DNA of 64,000 nt from CAYHHI01 sp964356335 (GCA_964356335.1 CAYHHI010000004.1:60279-124278); one strand, 5' to 3'. Shown: positions 50,828 through 59,250, numbered from the stretch's first letter. Notes: a model not told the origin generated them from the letters alone. Program-made: numbers and translations.

Positions 50828-52120
50828 TTACCCGGCGGCATCCTTCGATGCCCTACCTATGCCTTCGCCCTTTATCATCACACGCTCGATCCGCTGCCCC
50901 GTGACCTTCTCGACGATGAACACGAGCCCGCCCGCCTCATACTGATCGCCCTCAGAGGGTACCTTCCCGACTAGGTTATACAGGAATCCAGCTATTGTAT
51001 CATAATCTTCTTCTTTCTTTATCTGCGTCTTCAAGGCCTCATTCAGGTCCTCGATCCGCACCTTGCCATCCACCCTGACGCTGTCATCGCTCAAGATCTG
51101 GAAGAGCTTGAGCTCCACGTCGTGTTCGTCATAGATCTCTCCGACTATTTGCTCGATCACATCCTCTAAGGTGACGAGCCCGACCACGCCTCCGAACTCA
51201 TCCACAACTATTGCCATGTGGGTCTTGCGCTCCCGGAGTTCCTTCAGGAGTTCCTTGACCCGCTTGCTTTCCGGGACGAAGTAGGCTTCCCTTATGACGT
51301 TGCTGATCGGGGAGTCAAGCCTTCCTTCGGTGACCAACTTGAACAAGTCGCGGGCGTGAAGGATCCCCACGGTGTTATCAACTATCTTGTTGTAAACGGG
51401 TATCCTCGAATGGCCTCCCTGGGCAATTATGTTGACGGCCTCACCTATGGTGGTGGAACTCTCGGCCGAAACCATGTCAATCCTCGGGACCATCACTTCT
51501 CGCGCGATCGTATCCCTCATTTCAAATATGGCATTGATCATCTCGCGCTCTTCTTTTCCGCCTGATTCACTCTCCGCATCTGCCCTTGCTATCGCCCGCA
51601 GCTCCCCTGCCTTGAGGAGAAGCTCCCTCGCCTGAACCCCCGCAAGGAAGAAGCCCTGCGTGAGGAGAAGCACGGCTTTAACAAGGGGGTAAATGGGGAT
51701 AAGCAACACAAAGACAGGCTTGGCAAGATTCAGAGCGGCAGACTCAGGATTGTGGGCCACGTATATCTTGGGCAAGAGTCTTGCCAGAATCGCTATCATA
51801 ATCGATACGATAAGAAGCACTATGACCGAGGCAACCGTCTTGCCATGCCCTGTAGGAAAGGCTCGCCAGGCAATCCTCAGGGCAAAAAGCACGGCCATGA
51901 CGTTGCAGATGGATGTTCCCACGAGGAGGTTTATCAAGAGTTCCTGCGGTTTCCCGAGCAACCGCATCAGCATTCCCGAACGCTTGTCGCTCAACTTGGC
52001 GAGCGCATCCCGCGAAGCTGAGAAGAACGCGAACTCCCCGGTGGCAAGCACCGCCGAAACGCACAGGAAGCCGAAAAGAACCAGTACATCGACCAGGGTC
52101 GAAGAATCCAAACCTATCAC
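50828..52120 (-). CDS. CNNM/CorC (HlyC-type) CBS-domain membrane protein
   Basis: 430 residues: DUF21 transmembrane domain (about 1-190, with ATGEFAFFSASRDAL and GTSICNVMAVLFALRIAW), a CBS pair (about 215-335, VMVPRIDMVSAESSTTIGEAV ... GGHSRIPVYN; HMAIVVDEFGGVVGLVTLEDVIEQIVGEI), and the CorC_HlyC C-terminal domain (about 350-425). The family transports or regulates Mg2+; older haemolysin labels are misleading. The GTG at 52120 has AGGAG only one base away, so TTG 52111 (spacing ten) may be the true start. Four bases separate it from ybeY. Confidence 0.92.
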   Translation of the reverse strand: MIGLDSSTLVDVLVLFGFLCVSAVLATGEFAFFSASRDALAKLSDKRSGMLMRLLGKPQELLINLLVGTSICNVMAVLFALRIAWRAFPTGHGKTVASVIVLLIVSIMIAILARLLPKIYVAHNPESAALNLAKPVFVLLIPIYPLVKAVLLLTQGFFLAGVQARELLLKAGELRAIARADAESESGGKEEREMINAIFEMRDTIAREVMVPRIDMVSAESSTTIGEAVNIIAQGGHSRIPVYNKIVDNTVGILHARDLFKLVTEGRLDSPISNVIREAYFVPESKRVKELLKELRERKTHMAIVVDEFGGVVGLVTLEDVIEQIVGEIYDEHDVELKLFQILSDDSVRVDGKVRIEDLNEALKTQIKKEEDYDTIAGFLYNLVGKVPSEGDQYEAGGLVFIVEKVTGQRIERVMIKGEGIGRASKDAAG

Positions 52121-52124
52121 ACTC

Positions 52125-52604
52125 CTATTCGATTCTCGTCCTCACTTGATTCCTGACAATCGTCTCCTGACACGCTTCCATCTTTCGCCTCCGAGCGGGC
52201 GTGTCATCCATGTACCCGATTATATGAAGGATGCCGTGAACTACAAGCCGTATGATCTCCTCCCTGCAGCTCACTGCGAACCTGGCGCCACTCGCGCGCG
52301 CTCGATCGAGCGAGATATAAACATCGCCGACCTTAGCGTAAGGCAGCCCTTTCTCCGACAGGTCGAACGCAATGACATCTGTTGTCCCCTTCCTGCCGAG
52401 CGCCTTGCGATTGAGCTTGGTCATCTCTCGGTCGCTTACGAAAGTGATGCTCACGGCATGTGATGCAACACCGTGCTCACGGAAAGCTGAGTTTACCGCT
52501 TCCCTGATCGTGCGCCTGAGGTGCGTCGGGCGTGAAGGAAGACCCCTGACGTCTAAAGAAGACATCTGCTCGGACTCTTCCATGGCTTTCGGGCGTCGAG
52601 TCAC
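52125..52604 (-). CDS. ybeY: Endoribonuclease YbeY (rRNA maturation)
   Basis: 159 residues. The core motif DREMTKLNRKALGRKGTTDVIAFDL and metal motif VVHGILHIIGYMDD are present. In the usual H-G-x-L-H-x5-H triad the third ligand is Asp here (GYMDD in place of GYDH), while the first two His are kept. YbeY processes 16S rRNA 3' ends and polices defective ribosomes. GTG 52604 forms a GTGA overlap with phoH; an ATG at 52583 is an alternative. Placement after phoH is the common bacterial order. Confidence 0.93.
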   Translation of the reverse strand: MTRRPKAMEESEQMSSLDVRGLPSRPTHLRRTIREAVNSAFREHGVASHAVSITFVSDREMTKLNRKALGRKGTTDVIAFDLSEKGLPYAKVGDVYISLDRARASGARFAVSCREEIIRLVVHGILHIIGYMDDTPARRRKMEACQETIVRNQVRTRIE

Positions 52605-53590
52605 CGGCCGGTCCCGGTATCAGGCTGTGTGCCGCCGCACTCGTATCTGTCGAATGCCTTTATGATCTCCTGAACCAGCCGATGCCTCACCACATCCTTT
52701 TCGGTCAGGTAGATGAATCTTATGCCCTCGATGGATTTAAGGATCGATTGAATGCGCACCAGGCCCGAATCCTCCTTGTGGGAGAGATCTATCTGGGTGA
52801 CATCGCCCGTTATCACGGCCATTGAATTGAAGCCCAGCCGCGTGAGAAACATCTTCATCTGGTCGAGTGTCGTGTTCTGGGCCTCATCAAGAATCACGAA
52901 GGAATTGTTGAGGGTTCTTCCCCTCATGTAGGCAAGCGGGGCAACTTCTATCACGCCGATCTCGAGGAATTTCCTGATTGTTTCTGCCGGCACCATCTCA
53001 TAGAGAGCGTCATAAAGAGGCCGAAGATAAGGCCCGACTTTCTCTTCGTAATCCCCCGGGAGAAAGCCCAGGCTCTCACCGGCCTCGACCGCAGGCCTCA
53101 CCAGGAGGATCCTGTCAACTTCCCTGCGTTTAAGCGAGGACACGGCATGCGCCATGGCAAGATAGGTCTTGCCGGTACCGGCGGGTCCGATCGAGAACAC
53201 AATGTCAAAGGCATGCATAGCCTGGACATATTCCTGCTGTCCCAGCGTTTTTGCCCTGACCACCTTCTTTAGATCAGGGTACTCCGCGCGGGCCTCATGA
53301 AGTGTGTTTAGCTTGTCTGCGTTATTCTCGCGCACCATTGACATCACGTATCTGAGGTCTCCTTCGTTTACGGGAATCCCTCTCCGCACGCTTGCGATCA
53401 GATCGTCAATGATACGGACCACCGCCTCCACTTCACCCGCTCTTCCCTCTATGGTGAGGTCTTCTCCCCTTGCCACCAGCTTAACGTCGAACTGTTCGCG
53501 CAGGATCCTCAGGTTCACATCGTTCTTGCCGAAGAGCTCCACCTGGTCAATGCCGTTGAGCCTAATGTGTTTGATCACTAATTCTGCCAA
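52601..53590 (-). CDS. PhoH-family ATPase (PhoH-like)
   Basis: 329 residues. N-terminal KH-like domain (LFGKNDVNLRILREQFDVKLVARGEDLTIEG), then the PhoH P-loop domain: Walker A GPAGTGKTYLA, LLVRPAVEAGESLGFLPGDYEEKV, PLAYMRGRTLNN, Walker B FVILDEAQNTT, and SMAVITGDVTQIDL. Family members are RNA-linked ATPases/helicases. TTG start, supported by GAGAGGG seven bases upstream. The ribosome site directly follows the U-tract of the hairpin at 53604-53647. First gene of the long operon running to 31887. Confidence 0.94.
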   Translation of the reverse strand: MAELVIKHIRLNGIDQVELFGKNDVNLRILREQFDVKLVARGEDLTIEGRAGEVEAVVRIIDDLIASVRRGIPVNEGDLRYVMSMVRENNADKLNTLHEARAEYPDLKKVVRAKTLGQQEYVQAMHAFDIVFSIGPAGTGKTYLAMAHAVSSLKRREVDRILLVRPAVEAGESLGFLPGDYEEKVGPYLRPLYDALYEMVPAETIRKFLEIGVIEVAPLAYMRGRTLNNSFVILDEAQNTTLDQMKMFLTRLGFNSMAVITGDVTQIDLSHKEDSGLVRIQSILKSIEGIRFIYLTEKDVVRHRLVQEIIKAFDRYECGGTQPDTGTGR

Positions 53591-53603
53591 GTCTTCACCC
53601 TCT

Positions 53604-53647
53604 CAAAAAAAGCTCTTGGCCCCTTCGAAACAAAGAAGCCAAGAGCT
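53604..53647 (-). terminator. Intrinsic terminator / possible attenuator before phoH
   Basis: Minus strand AGCTCTTGGC (53638-53647) pairs with GCCAAGAGCT (53611-53620), a perfect 10-bp stem with a 17-base loop, followed directly by a run of T. It lies 78 bases after the LysM gene stop and 14 bases before the phoH start codon. Confidence 0.88.
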
Positions 53648-53725
53648 CTTGCCAGTGACTTACATTTGCCAGATTCTTTGAAATCGTCCCCCGTCACCTA
53701 CTGAGATCGGCACCACCCAATCGAC

Positions 53726-54409
53726 CTACCTCGGAATCGCAATCTCCCACCCCGGCATAATGACGTCGGGATCTTTTATCTTGTCTTTGTTGGCCTCGTA
53801 TATCTTGGTCCACTGGCGCCAATCATTATAGATCTCCCAGTAACCTGATATCCGCGCCAGCCACTCGCCCATCGCCACTGTATGGGTCATTGGGAGGCCC
53901 CTGGGGATATTGAGCACCCAGCCAACATATATGAGATTGGGATCCTCAATCTTATCCCTGTTTGCCCTGTAAATCCTGGGCCACTTCTTGGGATCGCTAT
54001 AGATCTCCGTGTACCCGGATATCTTGGAAAGGCATTCGCTCTGCTTCACGGTCCACTGCGTCGGCAGAGATTCAAGCTCCTTGATCTCCTTCTCAAGATT
54101 AGAGACCTCAGCCTGAAGGGGATCAAGCTCACCGTTGACCTGCTTCACATTAGCCTTGAGCTGGTCAACGCGTGCCTTATCCTTGTCAAGGGTGGATTGA
54201 GTAGTCGCAAGCAACTGCGTCTGTCTTTCCGCTTCCTTGGCCAAAGATTCACAATAAGCCAGTCTGTCTTTCTTCTTCAGCTTCTGATATTCCTCTTCTG
54301 TGTAGAACTGGCCCTTCGAAACATCGGCCGCAAATACGCTCGTCACCCACAGCGACACGATAGCGAGCGACATTGCGGCAAGCACTAGGATACCTATAGA
54401 TTTCTTCAT
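53726..54409 (-). CDS. Exported coiled-coil protein with two LysM-type domains
   Basis: About 227 residues. Signal peptide MKKSIGILVLAAMSLAIVSLWVTSVFA; a coiled coil (about 35-115, heptad-rich STLDKDKARVDQLKANVKQV); then two related LysM-like modules (about 120-168: QWTVKQSECLSKISGYTEIYSD...NPNLIYVGWVLNIPRG type, and about 172-225: THTVAMGEWLARISGYWEIYND...DPDVIMPGWEIAIPR). LysM binds peptidoglycan. ATG 54409 is chosen for AAAGGAG nine bases upstream and the signal peptide. Forms a unit with the small lipoprotein upstream and ends at a terminator. Probably links the outer envelope to the wall. Confidence 0.86.
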   Translation of the reverse strand: MKKSIGILVLAAMSLAIVSLWVTSVFAADVSKGQFYTEEEYQKLKKKDRLAYCESLAKEAERQTQLLATTQSTLDKDKARVDQLKANVKQVNGELDPLQAEVSNLEKEIKELESLPTQWTVKQSECLSKISGYTEIYSDPKKWPRIYRANRDKIEDPNLIYVGWVLNIPRGLPMTHTVAMGEWLARISGYWEIYNDWRQWTKIYEANKDKIKDPDVIMPGWEIAIPR

Positions 54410-54453
54410 CGTAGCCAACTCCTTTCGAAATCCAAGGCACTTACCTGCCGAAA

Positions 54454-54744
54454 TCATCGCCCACTACCCTTCTTAAGGTTATCGAGCTTCTTCTGGAGCT
54501 CCGCGGGCTTACCCTTGAGGCTATCGAGCTTCGCCTGCTTGTCGGACAGATCCTTCTCGAGGCTTGCCTTCTCAGTCTGTACCTGGGTGAGTGAAGCCTC
54601 GGCTGTTGCAGTTTTGCTCTGTGCATCCTTTACTTGGGAAGGCGGGACAGGGCAAGGCGGCTTTGGTCCGCATCCTGCTGCGAGGAACAGCAGAAACACC
54701 CCAACCGCTAATACCACTGCCAGGCCGCGCCTGGTAGACATCAT
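54454..54744 (-). CDS. Small coiled-coil lipoprotein
   Basis: 96 residues. Lipobox LLFLAAGC (C25), a Pro-rich stretch (GPKPPCPVPPSQVKD), then a coiled coil of about 55 residues (LTQVQTEKASLEKDLSDKQ...). It resembles Lpp-type or Pcp-like helical lipoproteins that span the periplasm. Preceded by GGGGGTGG; either of two adjacent ATGs may start it. Cotranscribed with the LysM protein, 44 bases upstream of it. Confidence 0.8.
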   Translation of the reverse strand: MMSTRRGLAVVLAVGVFLLFLAAGCGPKPPCPVPPSQVKDAQSKTATAEASLTQVQTEKASLEKDLSDKQAKLDSLKGKPAELQKKLDNLKKGSGR

Positions 54745-54827
54745 TTACCACCCCCTTCTGTAGTTTGCACCAAATCTATGCCGGCAACAAATTAGACGCG
54801 CCAAATGGCTATTCTGCGCCTCAGGCA

Positions 54828-54856
54828 CATTATCAAGCCTTAGCCGGAATTGTCAA
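54828..54856 (-). promoter_or_regulatory. Promoter of the lipoprotein/LysM unit
   Basis: Minus strand TTGACA (54851-54856) followed after 16-17 bases by TGATAA/ATAATG (54828-54834). It begins right after the aspS stop; the leader is about 75 bases. Confidence 0.6.
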
Positions 54857-54862
54857 GATAAA

Positions 54863-56662
54863 TCAGGGTTGAGCCTCCCTGCCCCCTAGATCGAGCTTCA
54901 GGTGGAGTTCCTTTAGGTCTGTTTCATCAATCTCGCTGGGGCAGTCATCCATTAGAGAGGCCCCGCTCGTGGTCTTGGGGAAGGGAATCACGTCCCTTAT
55001 GGTTTGCCGGCCGGCCAGAAGCATCACGATGCGGTCGAGGCCCAGAGCGATGCCGCCGTGTGGAGGGGCGCCGAACTCGAAGGCCTCAAGCAGGAAGCCG
55101 AATCTCCTTCTTGCCTCGTCCCTGTCCAGGCCTATGATCTTCATCACTTTCTCCTGAAGATTTCTGATGTGGTTTCTGATGCTGCCCGAGCCGAGCTCCA
55201 CGCCGTTAAGCACCAGATCATAGATCCTGCCCCTCACCTTGTAGGGATCGGTGTCAAGCATTGCAGCGTCTTCGTCAGCGGGCATGCTGAACATGTGATG
55301 GGACGGGGCCCAGCGGCCCTCTTCTTCATTCCATTCGAACATAGGGAACTCGGTTATCCAGACGAACCGATACTGATCCGCAGAAACCAGGTTCAAGATT
55401 GTTGCAAGCTCAAGCCTCACCTGGCCAAGGGCTCTGAGGGCCGTCGCCCGCTCACCTGCAATGATGAAGACTACGCCTTCATCCCGGATATCAAGGGCTT
55501 GCTTCAGTTTCGCGGTGGCGGGCTCATCAAAGTAACGCATGATGCCAGTGGCGCCGCCACTTCCCCCTCCGGCTATCCTCCCCCAGGCAAGCCCGGCAGC
55601 GCCTGCTTTCCTGGCCACAGCCTCGAGAGCCTCAATGTGCTTCCGCGACACAGCAGTGCCGGGACCGAGCCCGAGCGCAAATGCGCCGCCCTTTGTGACA
55701 GCCGCCTTCAGCATATCGGAAGTGCTCGCCGCGGCAAGGTCGGTCACTTCCCTTATCTCAAGCCCAAACCTCAAATCCGGCTTATCGCTCCCGTACTTCC
55801 GGAAGGCTTCGGCGTAGGTCATCCTCGGGAAAGGCACTTCGACCTTCATGTCTCTCGCTGCCTCAAAGAGGTTCTTCATCATGCCCTCTGTAAGCGAGAA
55901 AACATCCTCCTCATTCACAAAACTCATCTCTATGTCGATCTGGGTGAACTCGGGCTGGCGATCGGCTCTTAAATCCTCATCCCGCAGGCATTTGCATATC
56001 TGGTAGTACTTATCGAAGCCTGCGATCATTAGGAGCTGCTTATAGAGCTGAGGTGATTGGGGAAGCGCGTAGAACTTGCCGGGGTTGAGCCTGCTCGGAA
56101 CCAGGAAGTCCCTTGCTCCTTCGGGCGTGCGCTTTACAAGAATCGGTGTCTCGATTTCGAGGAAGTCCTCGGACTTGAGGTACTCGCGGACCGCCTGAAC
56201 GCTCATGTTCCTTAAGACGATGTTGTTCTTAAGGGTCAGGCACCTCAGGTCAAGGTAACGGTACTTGAGCCTCAGGTCCTCGTTAGCGTTAGCTTCCTCT
56301 TCGATGACAAAGGGCGGAGTCGCCGCCTCGTTGAGTATCCTTAAGGTGGTCACGCGGACTTCAATCCCACCCGTCTTGAGGTCCTTGTTGACCATCTCCT
56401 GGGGTCTCGGCTCGACCATGCCTGCTACCGCTACAACGTATTCTTGCTTGAGCTCTCGTGCCTTCTCCATCAAAGCAGGATTGTCGGGCTTAAAGACCAC
56501 CTGCGTTATGCCGTAGCGGTCTCTCAGATCCACGAATATCACGCCGCCGTGGTCTCGTCTGCGGTGCACCCATCCCATCAAAATGACGTCTTTGCCCTCA
56601 CCGGACCGGTCAAGTCCGCCGCAACTATGGGTGCGCTTAAGCCCTTTCATGGTCTCACTCAC
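54863..56662 (-). CDS. aspS: Aspartyl-tRNA synthetase (bacterial type)
   Basis: About 599 residues. OB-fold anticodon domain (TMKGLKRTHSCGGL, VILMGWVHRRRDHGGVIFVDLRDRYGITQVVF), class II motifs (FLVPSRLNPGKFYALPQSPQLYKQLLM; FRDEDLRADRQPEFTQIDIEMSF; APPHGGIALGLDRIVMLLAG) and the bacterial GAD insertion. The GTG at 56662 is the best start: GGAGG lies eight bases upstream; the longer frame from 56689 overlaps hisS and ATG 56650 is an alternative. The gene begins two bases after the hisS stop. Confidence 0.96.
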   Translation of the reverse strand: MSETMKGLKRTHSCGGLDRSGEGKDVILMGWVHRRRDHGGVIFVDLRDRYGITQVVFKPDNPALMEKARELKQEYVVAVAGMVEPRPQEMVNKDLKTGGIEVRVTTLRILNEAATPPFVIEEEANANEDLRLKYRYLDLRCLTLKNNIVLRNMSVQAVREYLKSEDFLEIETPILVKRTPEGARDFLVPSRLNPGKFYALPQSPQLYKQLLMIAGFDKYYQICKCLRDEDLRADRQPEFTQIDIEMSFVNEEDVFSLTEGMMKNLFEAARDMKVEVPFPRMTYAEAFRKYGSDKPDLRFGLEIREVTDLAAASTSDMLKAAVTKGGAFALGLGPGTAVSRKHIEALEAVARKAGAAGLAWGRIAGGGSGGATGIMRYFDEPATAKLKQALDIRDEGVVFIIAGERATALRALGQVRLELATILNLVSADQYRFVWITEFPMFEWNEEEGRWAPSHHMFSMPADEDAAMLDTDPYKVRGRIYDLVLNGVELGSGSIRNHIRNLQEKVMKIIGLDRDEARRRFGFLLEAFEFGAPPHGGIALGLDRIVMLLAGRQTIRDVIPFPKTTSGASLMDDCPSEIDETDLKELHLKLDLGGREAQP

Positions 56663-56663
56663 G

Positions 56664-57935
56664 TCATTCACCTCCGAGCCTTGCCTCAAGCCAGGTGATC
56701 ACTTGATCCGCCTTCACCTCAGTCTGTTCCCCGGATGCCATCTCCTTAAGCCTCACGACTCCCCGCATGATTTCGTCATCGCCGATTATCGCGGTGAATC
56801 TCGCACCAAGTTTGGCTGCCGTGCCGAGCTGGCGGTCAAGTTTTCGCTGGTCGAATTCGAGCCACACTCTGTGCCGCTTCCTGAGCTCGGCGGCAAGCCT
56901 GAAGGCCGAAAGCAACGCCTTCTCACCCAGGGAAGCAATGAATACTTCGATCTTGTCGTCTTGATCTTTCATAGGCTTCTCAGCTTCAATGGCGAGTATC
57001 ACCCTTTCCAGCCCCGATGAGAACCCCACAGCAGGGGTTTGGGGGCCGCCGAACTCCTCGACCAGGTGGTCGTACCTGCCTCCCCCACCCAGGGAATTGT
57101 CGACCCCAAGAGCCTCGTCAAACACTTCGAAAACGGTTCGCGTGTAATAGTCGAGTCCTCTAACAAGCTTCGGGTCAACGCGGAAGTCTATTCCCGCTTC
57201 CTTCAGGTACGCCTGGACCTTCTCAAAGTTAGCCACGCACTCCTCGCAGAGAAGCGCCTCGATCTCAGGAGCGCGCTCTATTATGACCTTACATGCCGCA
57301 TTCTTGCAATCCAGTACCCTCAAGGGATTCCGTCCGTAACGCTCCCTGCAGTCGGCACAGAGATCCGCAAGCTTGTCCTTGAGGAAATCCCTGAGTACTC
57401 CTGAGTACTTGATACGGCAGGCGCGGCAGCCGAGCGTGTTGAGCCTCAAGCCAAGATTGGCAAGCCCGACCTCTTTCAGGAAGTCCAACAAGATGATTAT
57501 CACTTCGGCATCAGCACTCGGGCTGGCCGTGCCAATCACCTCGACACCGACTTGATGAAACTGGCGGTAACGTCCTGCCCCAGGCCTATCATATCTGAAC
57601 ATCGGCCCCATATAGAAGAACTTGGACACACCGGCTCTCCTGCCGAGATTGTGTTCCAGAAAAGCCCGTACCACCGACGGCGTCGCCTCTGGCCTCAGGC
57701 TGAGCCTGCGTCCTTTCTTGTCAAGGAAGGTGTACATCTCCTTCTGCACGACATCAGTGGAAAAGCCGGTGCCTCGCTCGAAGAGTTCGGTGGCTTCGAA
57801 GATGGGTACACGGATCTCATCGTACCCGTATCGCCTTGAGATATCGGCGAAGGCCCCTTCGACCCGTCTCCAGATGCGAGCCTCTTCGGGGAGGATGTCG
57901 TGCGTGCCCCGCATCGCCTTCAGTTTCTCTGCCAT
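56664..57935 (-). CDS. hisS: Histidyl-tRNA synthetase
   Basis: 423 residues. It begins LKAMRGTHDILPEEA; motifs are LRPEATPSVVRAFLEHNL, FRYDRPGAGRYRQFHQVGVEVIG (motif 2), GLDYYTRTVFEVF (histidine A) and GGGRYDHLVEEFGGPQTPAVGFSSGLERVI (motif 3), with a C-terminal anticodon-binding domain. GGGGAG lies five bases before the ATG. hisS-aspS adjacency is common in bacteria. Confidence 0.97.
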   Translation of the reverse strand: MAEKLKAMRGTHDILPEEARIWRRVEGAFADISRRYGYDEIRVPIFEATELFERGTGFSTDVVQKEMYTFLDKKGRRLSLRPEATPSVVRAFLEHNLGRRAGVSKFFYMGPMFRYDRPGAGRYRQFHQVGVEVIGTASPSADAEVIIILLDFLKEVGLANLGLRLNTLGCRACRIKYSGVLRDFLKDKLADLCADCRERYGRNPLRVLDCKNAACKVIIERAPEIEALLCEECVANFEKVQAYLKEAGIDFRVDPKLVRGLDYYTRTVFEVFDEALGVDNSLGGGGRYDHLVEEFGGPQTPAVGFSSGLERVILAIEAEKPMKDQDDKIEVFIASLGEKALLSAFRLAAELRKRHRVWLEFDQRKLDRQLGTAAKLGARFTAIIGDDEIMRGVVRLKEMASGEQTEVKADQVITWLEARLGGE

Positions 57936-57952
57936 CTCGCGCTCCCCGTCCT

Positions 57953-58438
57953 TTATCGCTCCCGCCGGTCCTGCCCTCGCGATCCCATGCCCGCCTCTTG
58001 CTGCACTTCAAGAGCAGGGTCCGAGAAAAATCGTCCCGCAACCATGAACCCAACGACAAGGCCGCATGCATCAGCCGTGAAATCCCAGAAATCCATAGTC
58101 CGTCCAGGGATCAGTCGCTGGTGCACCTCGTCAAGAGCAGCGAAAACCAATGCTCCTCCGAGGAATGCAACCCTCCCCCTTACCCTCTCCCACACCCATC
58201 CCGACGTCCCCCGCCTGCCTCCACCACCCCGCTCTACAGCCCAGAATCGCAATGCGATCCCGAGTATCGAGTATTCTATGAAATGCGCTATCTTATCGCA
58301 ACCTGGAAAGAGGGGCGGTCCCAAGGTCGGAGCCGGCACCGATGAGACTGTCAGAATCGCAATTGTCCAGACAACTGCCGGCAACCATCTCCGCTTCCCC
58401 AACTTCCCGGTTACGAATCTCCGAACTGCGTTCTTCAT
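57953..58438 (-). CDS. VanZ-like membrane protein
   Basis: About 161 residues with four hydrophobic segments. Family features: WTIAILTVSSVPAPTLGPPLFPGCDKIAHFIEYSILGIALRFW and FAALDEVHQRLIPGRTMDFWDFTADACGLVVGF. Function of the group is undefined beyond low-level teicoplanin resistance of VanZ itself. ATG 58438 has AGAGG eight bases upstream and lies 12 bases after ccsA/resC. The loop between helices 2 and 3 is Gly/Arg-rich (ERGGGGRRGTSG) and its DNA resembles an interspersed repeat. Confidence 0.85.
   Translation of the reverse strand: MKNAVRRFVTGKLGKRRWLPAVVWTIAILTVSSVPAPTLGPPLFPGCDKIAHFIEYSILGIALRFWAVERGGGGRRGTSGWVWERVRGRVAFLGGALVFAALDEVHQRLIPGRTMDFWDFTADACGLVVGFMVAGRFFSDPALEVQQEAGMGSRGQDRRER
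58171..58195. repeat. Repeat-like tract inside the vanZ-like gene
   Basis: The minus strand reads GGGAGAGGGTAAGGGGGAGGG, close to the GGGAGAGGGTTAGGGTGA segment at 63922-63939. It encodes the Arg/Gly-rich loop of the VanZ-like protein. Confidence 0.4.
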
Positions 58439-58449
58439 CGGGTATGCCT

Positions 58450-59250
58450 CTAGCCGTATGCGTGGAGCCCGCCGAAAACCAGTGTGCTGAATATGGTGAA
58501 GAGAGTCAGCAGGAACCCTGCGATCGCGATTGCGGCGGCAACCGGGCCCCTGAGGCCGCGCACCAGCCGGGCGTGAAGGTAAGCGGCATAGACGAGCCAG
58601 ACAACCAGCGAAAGCACTTCCTTGGGATCCCACGACCAATAGGCACCCCAGGCCCGCTTCGCCCATATCGCACCCGCAACAAGCGCGCCGGCCGTGAACA
58701 ACGGAAAGCCCATGCTGACCGCCCTGTAAGTGAGATCATCAAGTGATTTAAGGAAATCCTCTCCGGCACTTCCTCTTCTTGCCAGGAAGATGAGACTCGC
58801 GACAAAGCCTATGGCAAAGAAGGTCTCGCCCAAGGCCGCAAGCGAGACATGGATATAGAGCCAATAGCTCTTGAGAGCAGGCATCTTCCCGCCGCCCGGG
58901 TCGCCATAGTAGAAGAAGGAAGCGCCGAGCATCAGGAAGACCACTGCGAGCACAGCGATCGAGCCCACCCGCGGCAGGTGCTTCCTGAAGAAAAGAAGGT
59001 ACGCAAGCACAATCGCCCAGCTCATGAACAGGGTGTATTCAAAAAGATCGGTGAAAGGCACGTCCTTTGCGAGAATGCTGCGAGTGGCAAGTGCGGCCGT
59101 GTGGGCGAGGAAGCCGGCGATCGCAAAGATGAACCACAGCCGTTTAAGGCCAGATCTGGAAAAGACGGCATCAAGACCCAAGAACGCAACTGCGACAATG
59201 TAGAGACCGCCGGCTGTTACCGCGAGATAGAGATCAGGCCAATTCTTCAA
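58450..59250 (-). CDS. Cytochrome c maturation protein ResC/CcsA (CcsB-annotated family)
   Basis: 266 residues, about eight membrane helices, with the haem-handling WGAYWSWDPKEVLSLVVWLVYAAYLHAR motif (tryptophan-rich WWD domain) and conserved His residues in outer loops. With ResB it exports and attaches haem to apocytochrome c (System II). It overlaps resB by 17 bases. No cytochrome gene is in the window. Confidence 0.93.
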   Translation of the reverse strand: MKNWPDLYLAVTAGGLYIVAVAFLGLDAVFSRSGLKRLWFIFAIAGFLAHTAALATRSILAKDVPFTDLFEYTLFMSWAIVLAYLLFFRKHLPRVGSIAVLAVVFLMLGASFFYYGDPGGGKMPALKSYWLYIHVSLAALGETFFAIGFVASLIFLARRGSAGEDFLKSLDDLTYRAVSMGFPLFTAGALVAGAIWAKRAWGAYWSWDPKEVLSLVVWLVYAAYLHARLVRGLRGPVAAAIAIAGFLLTLFTIFSTLVFGGLHAYG

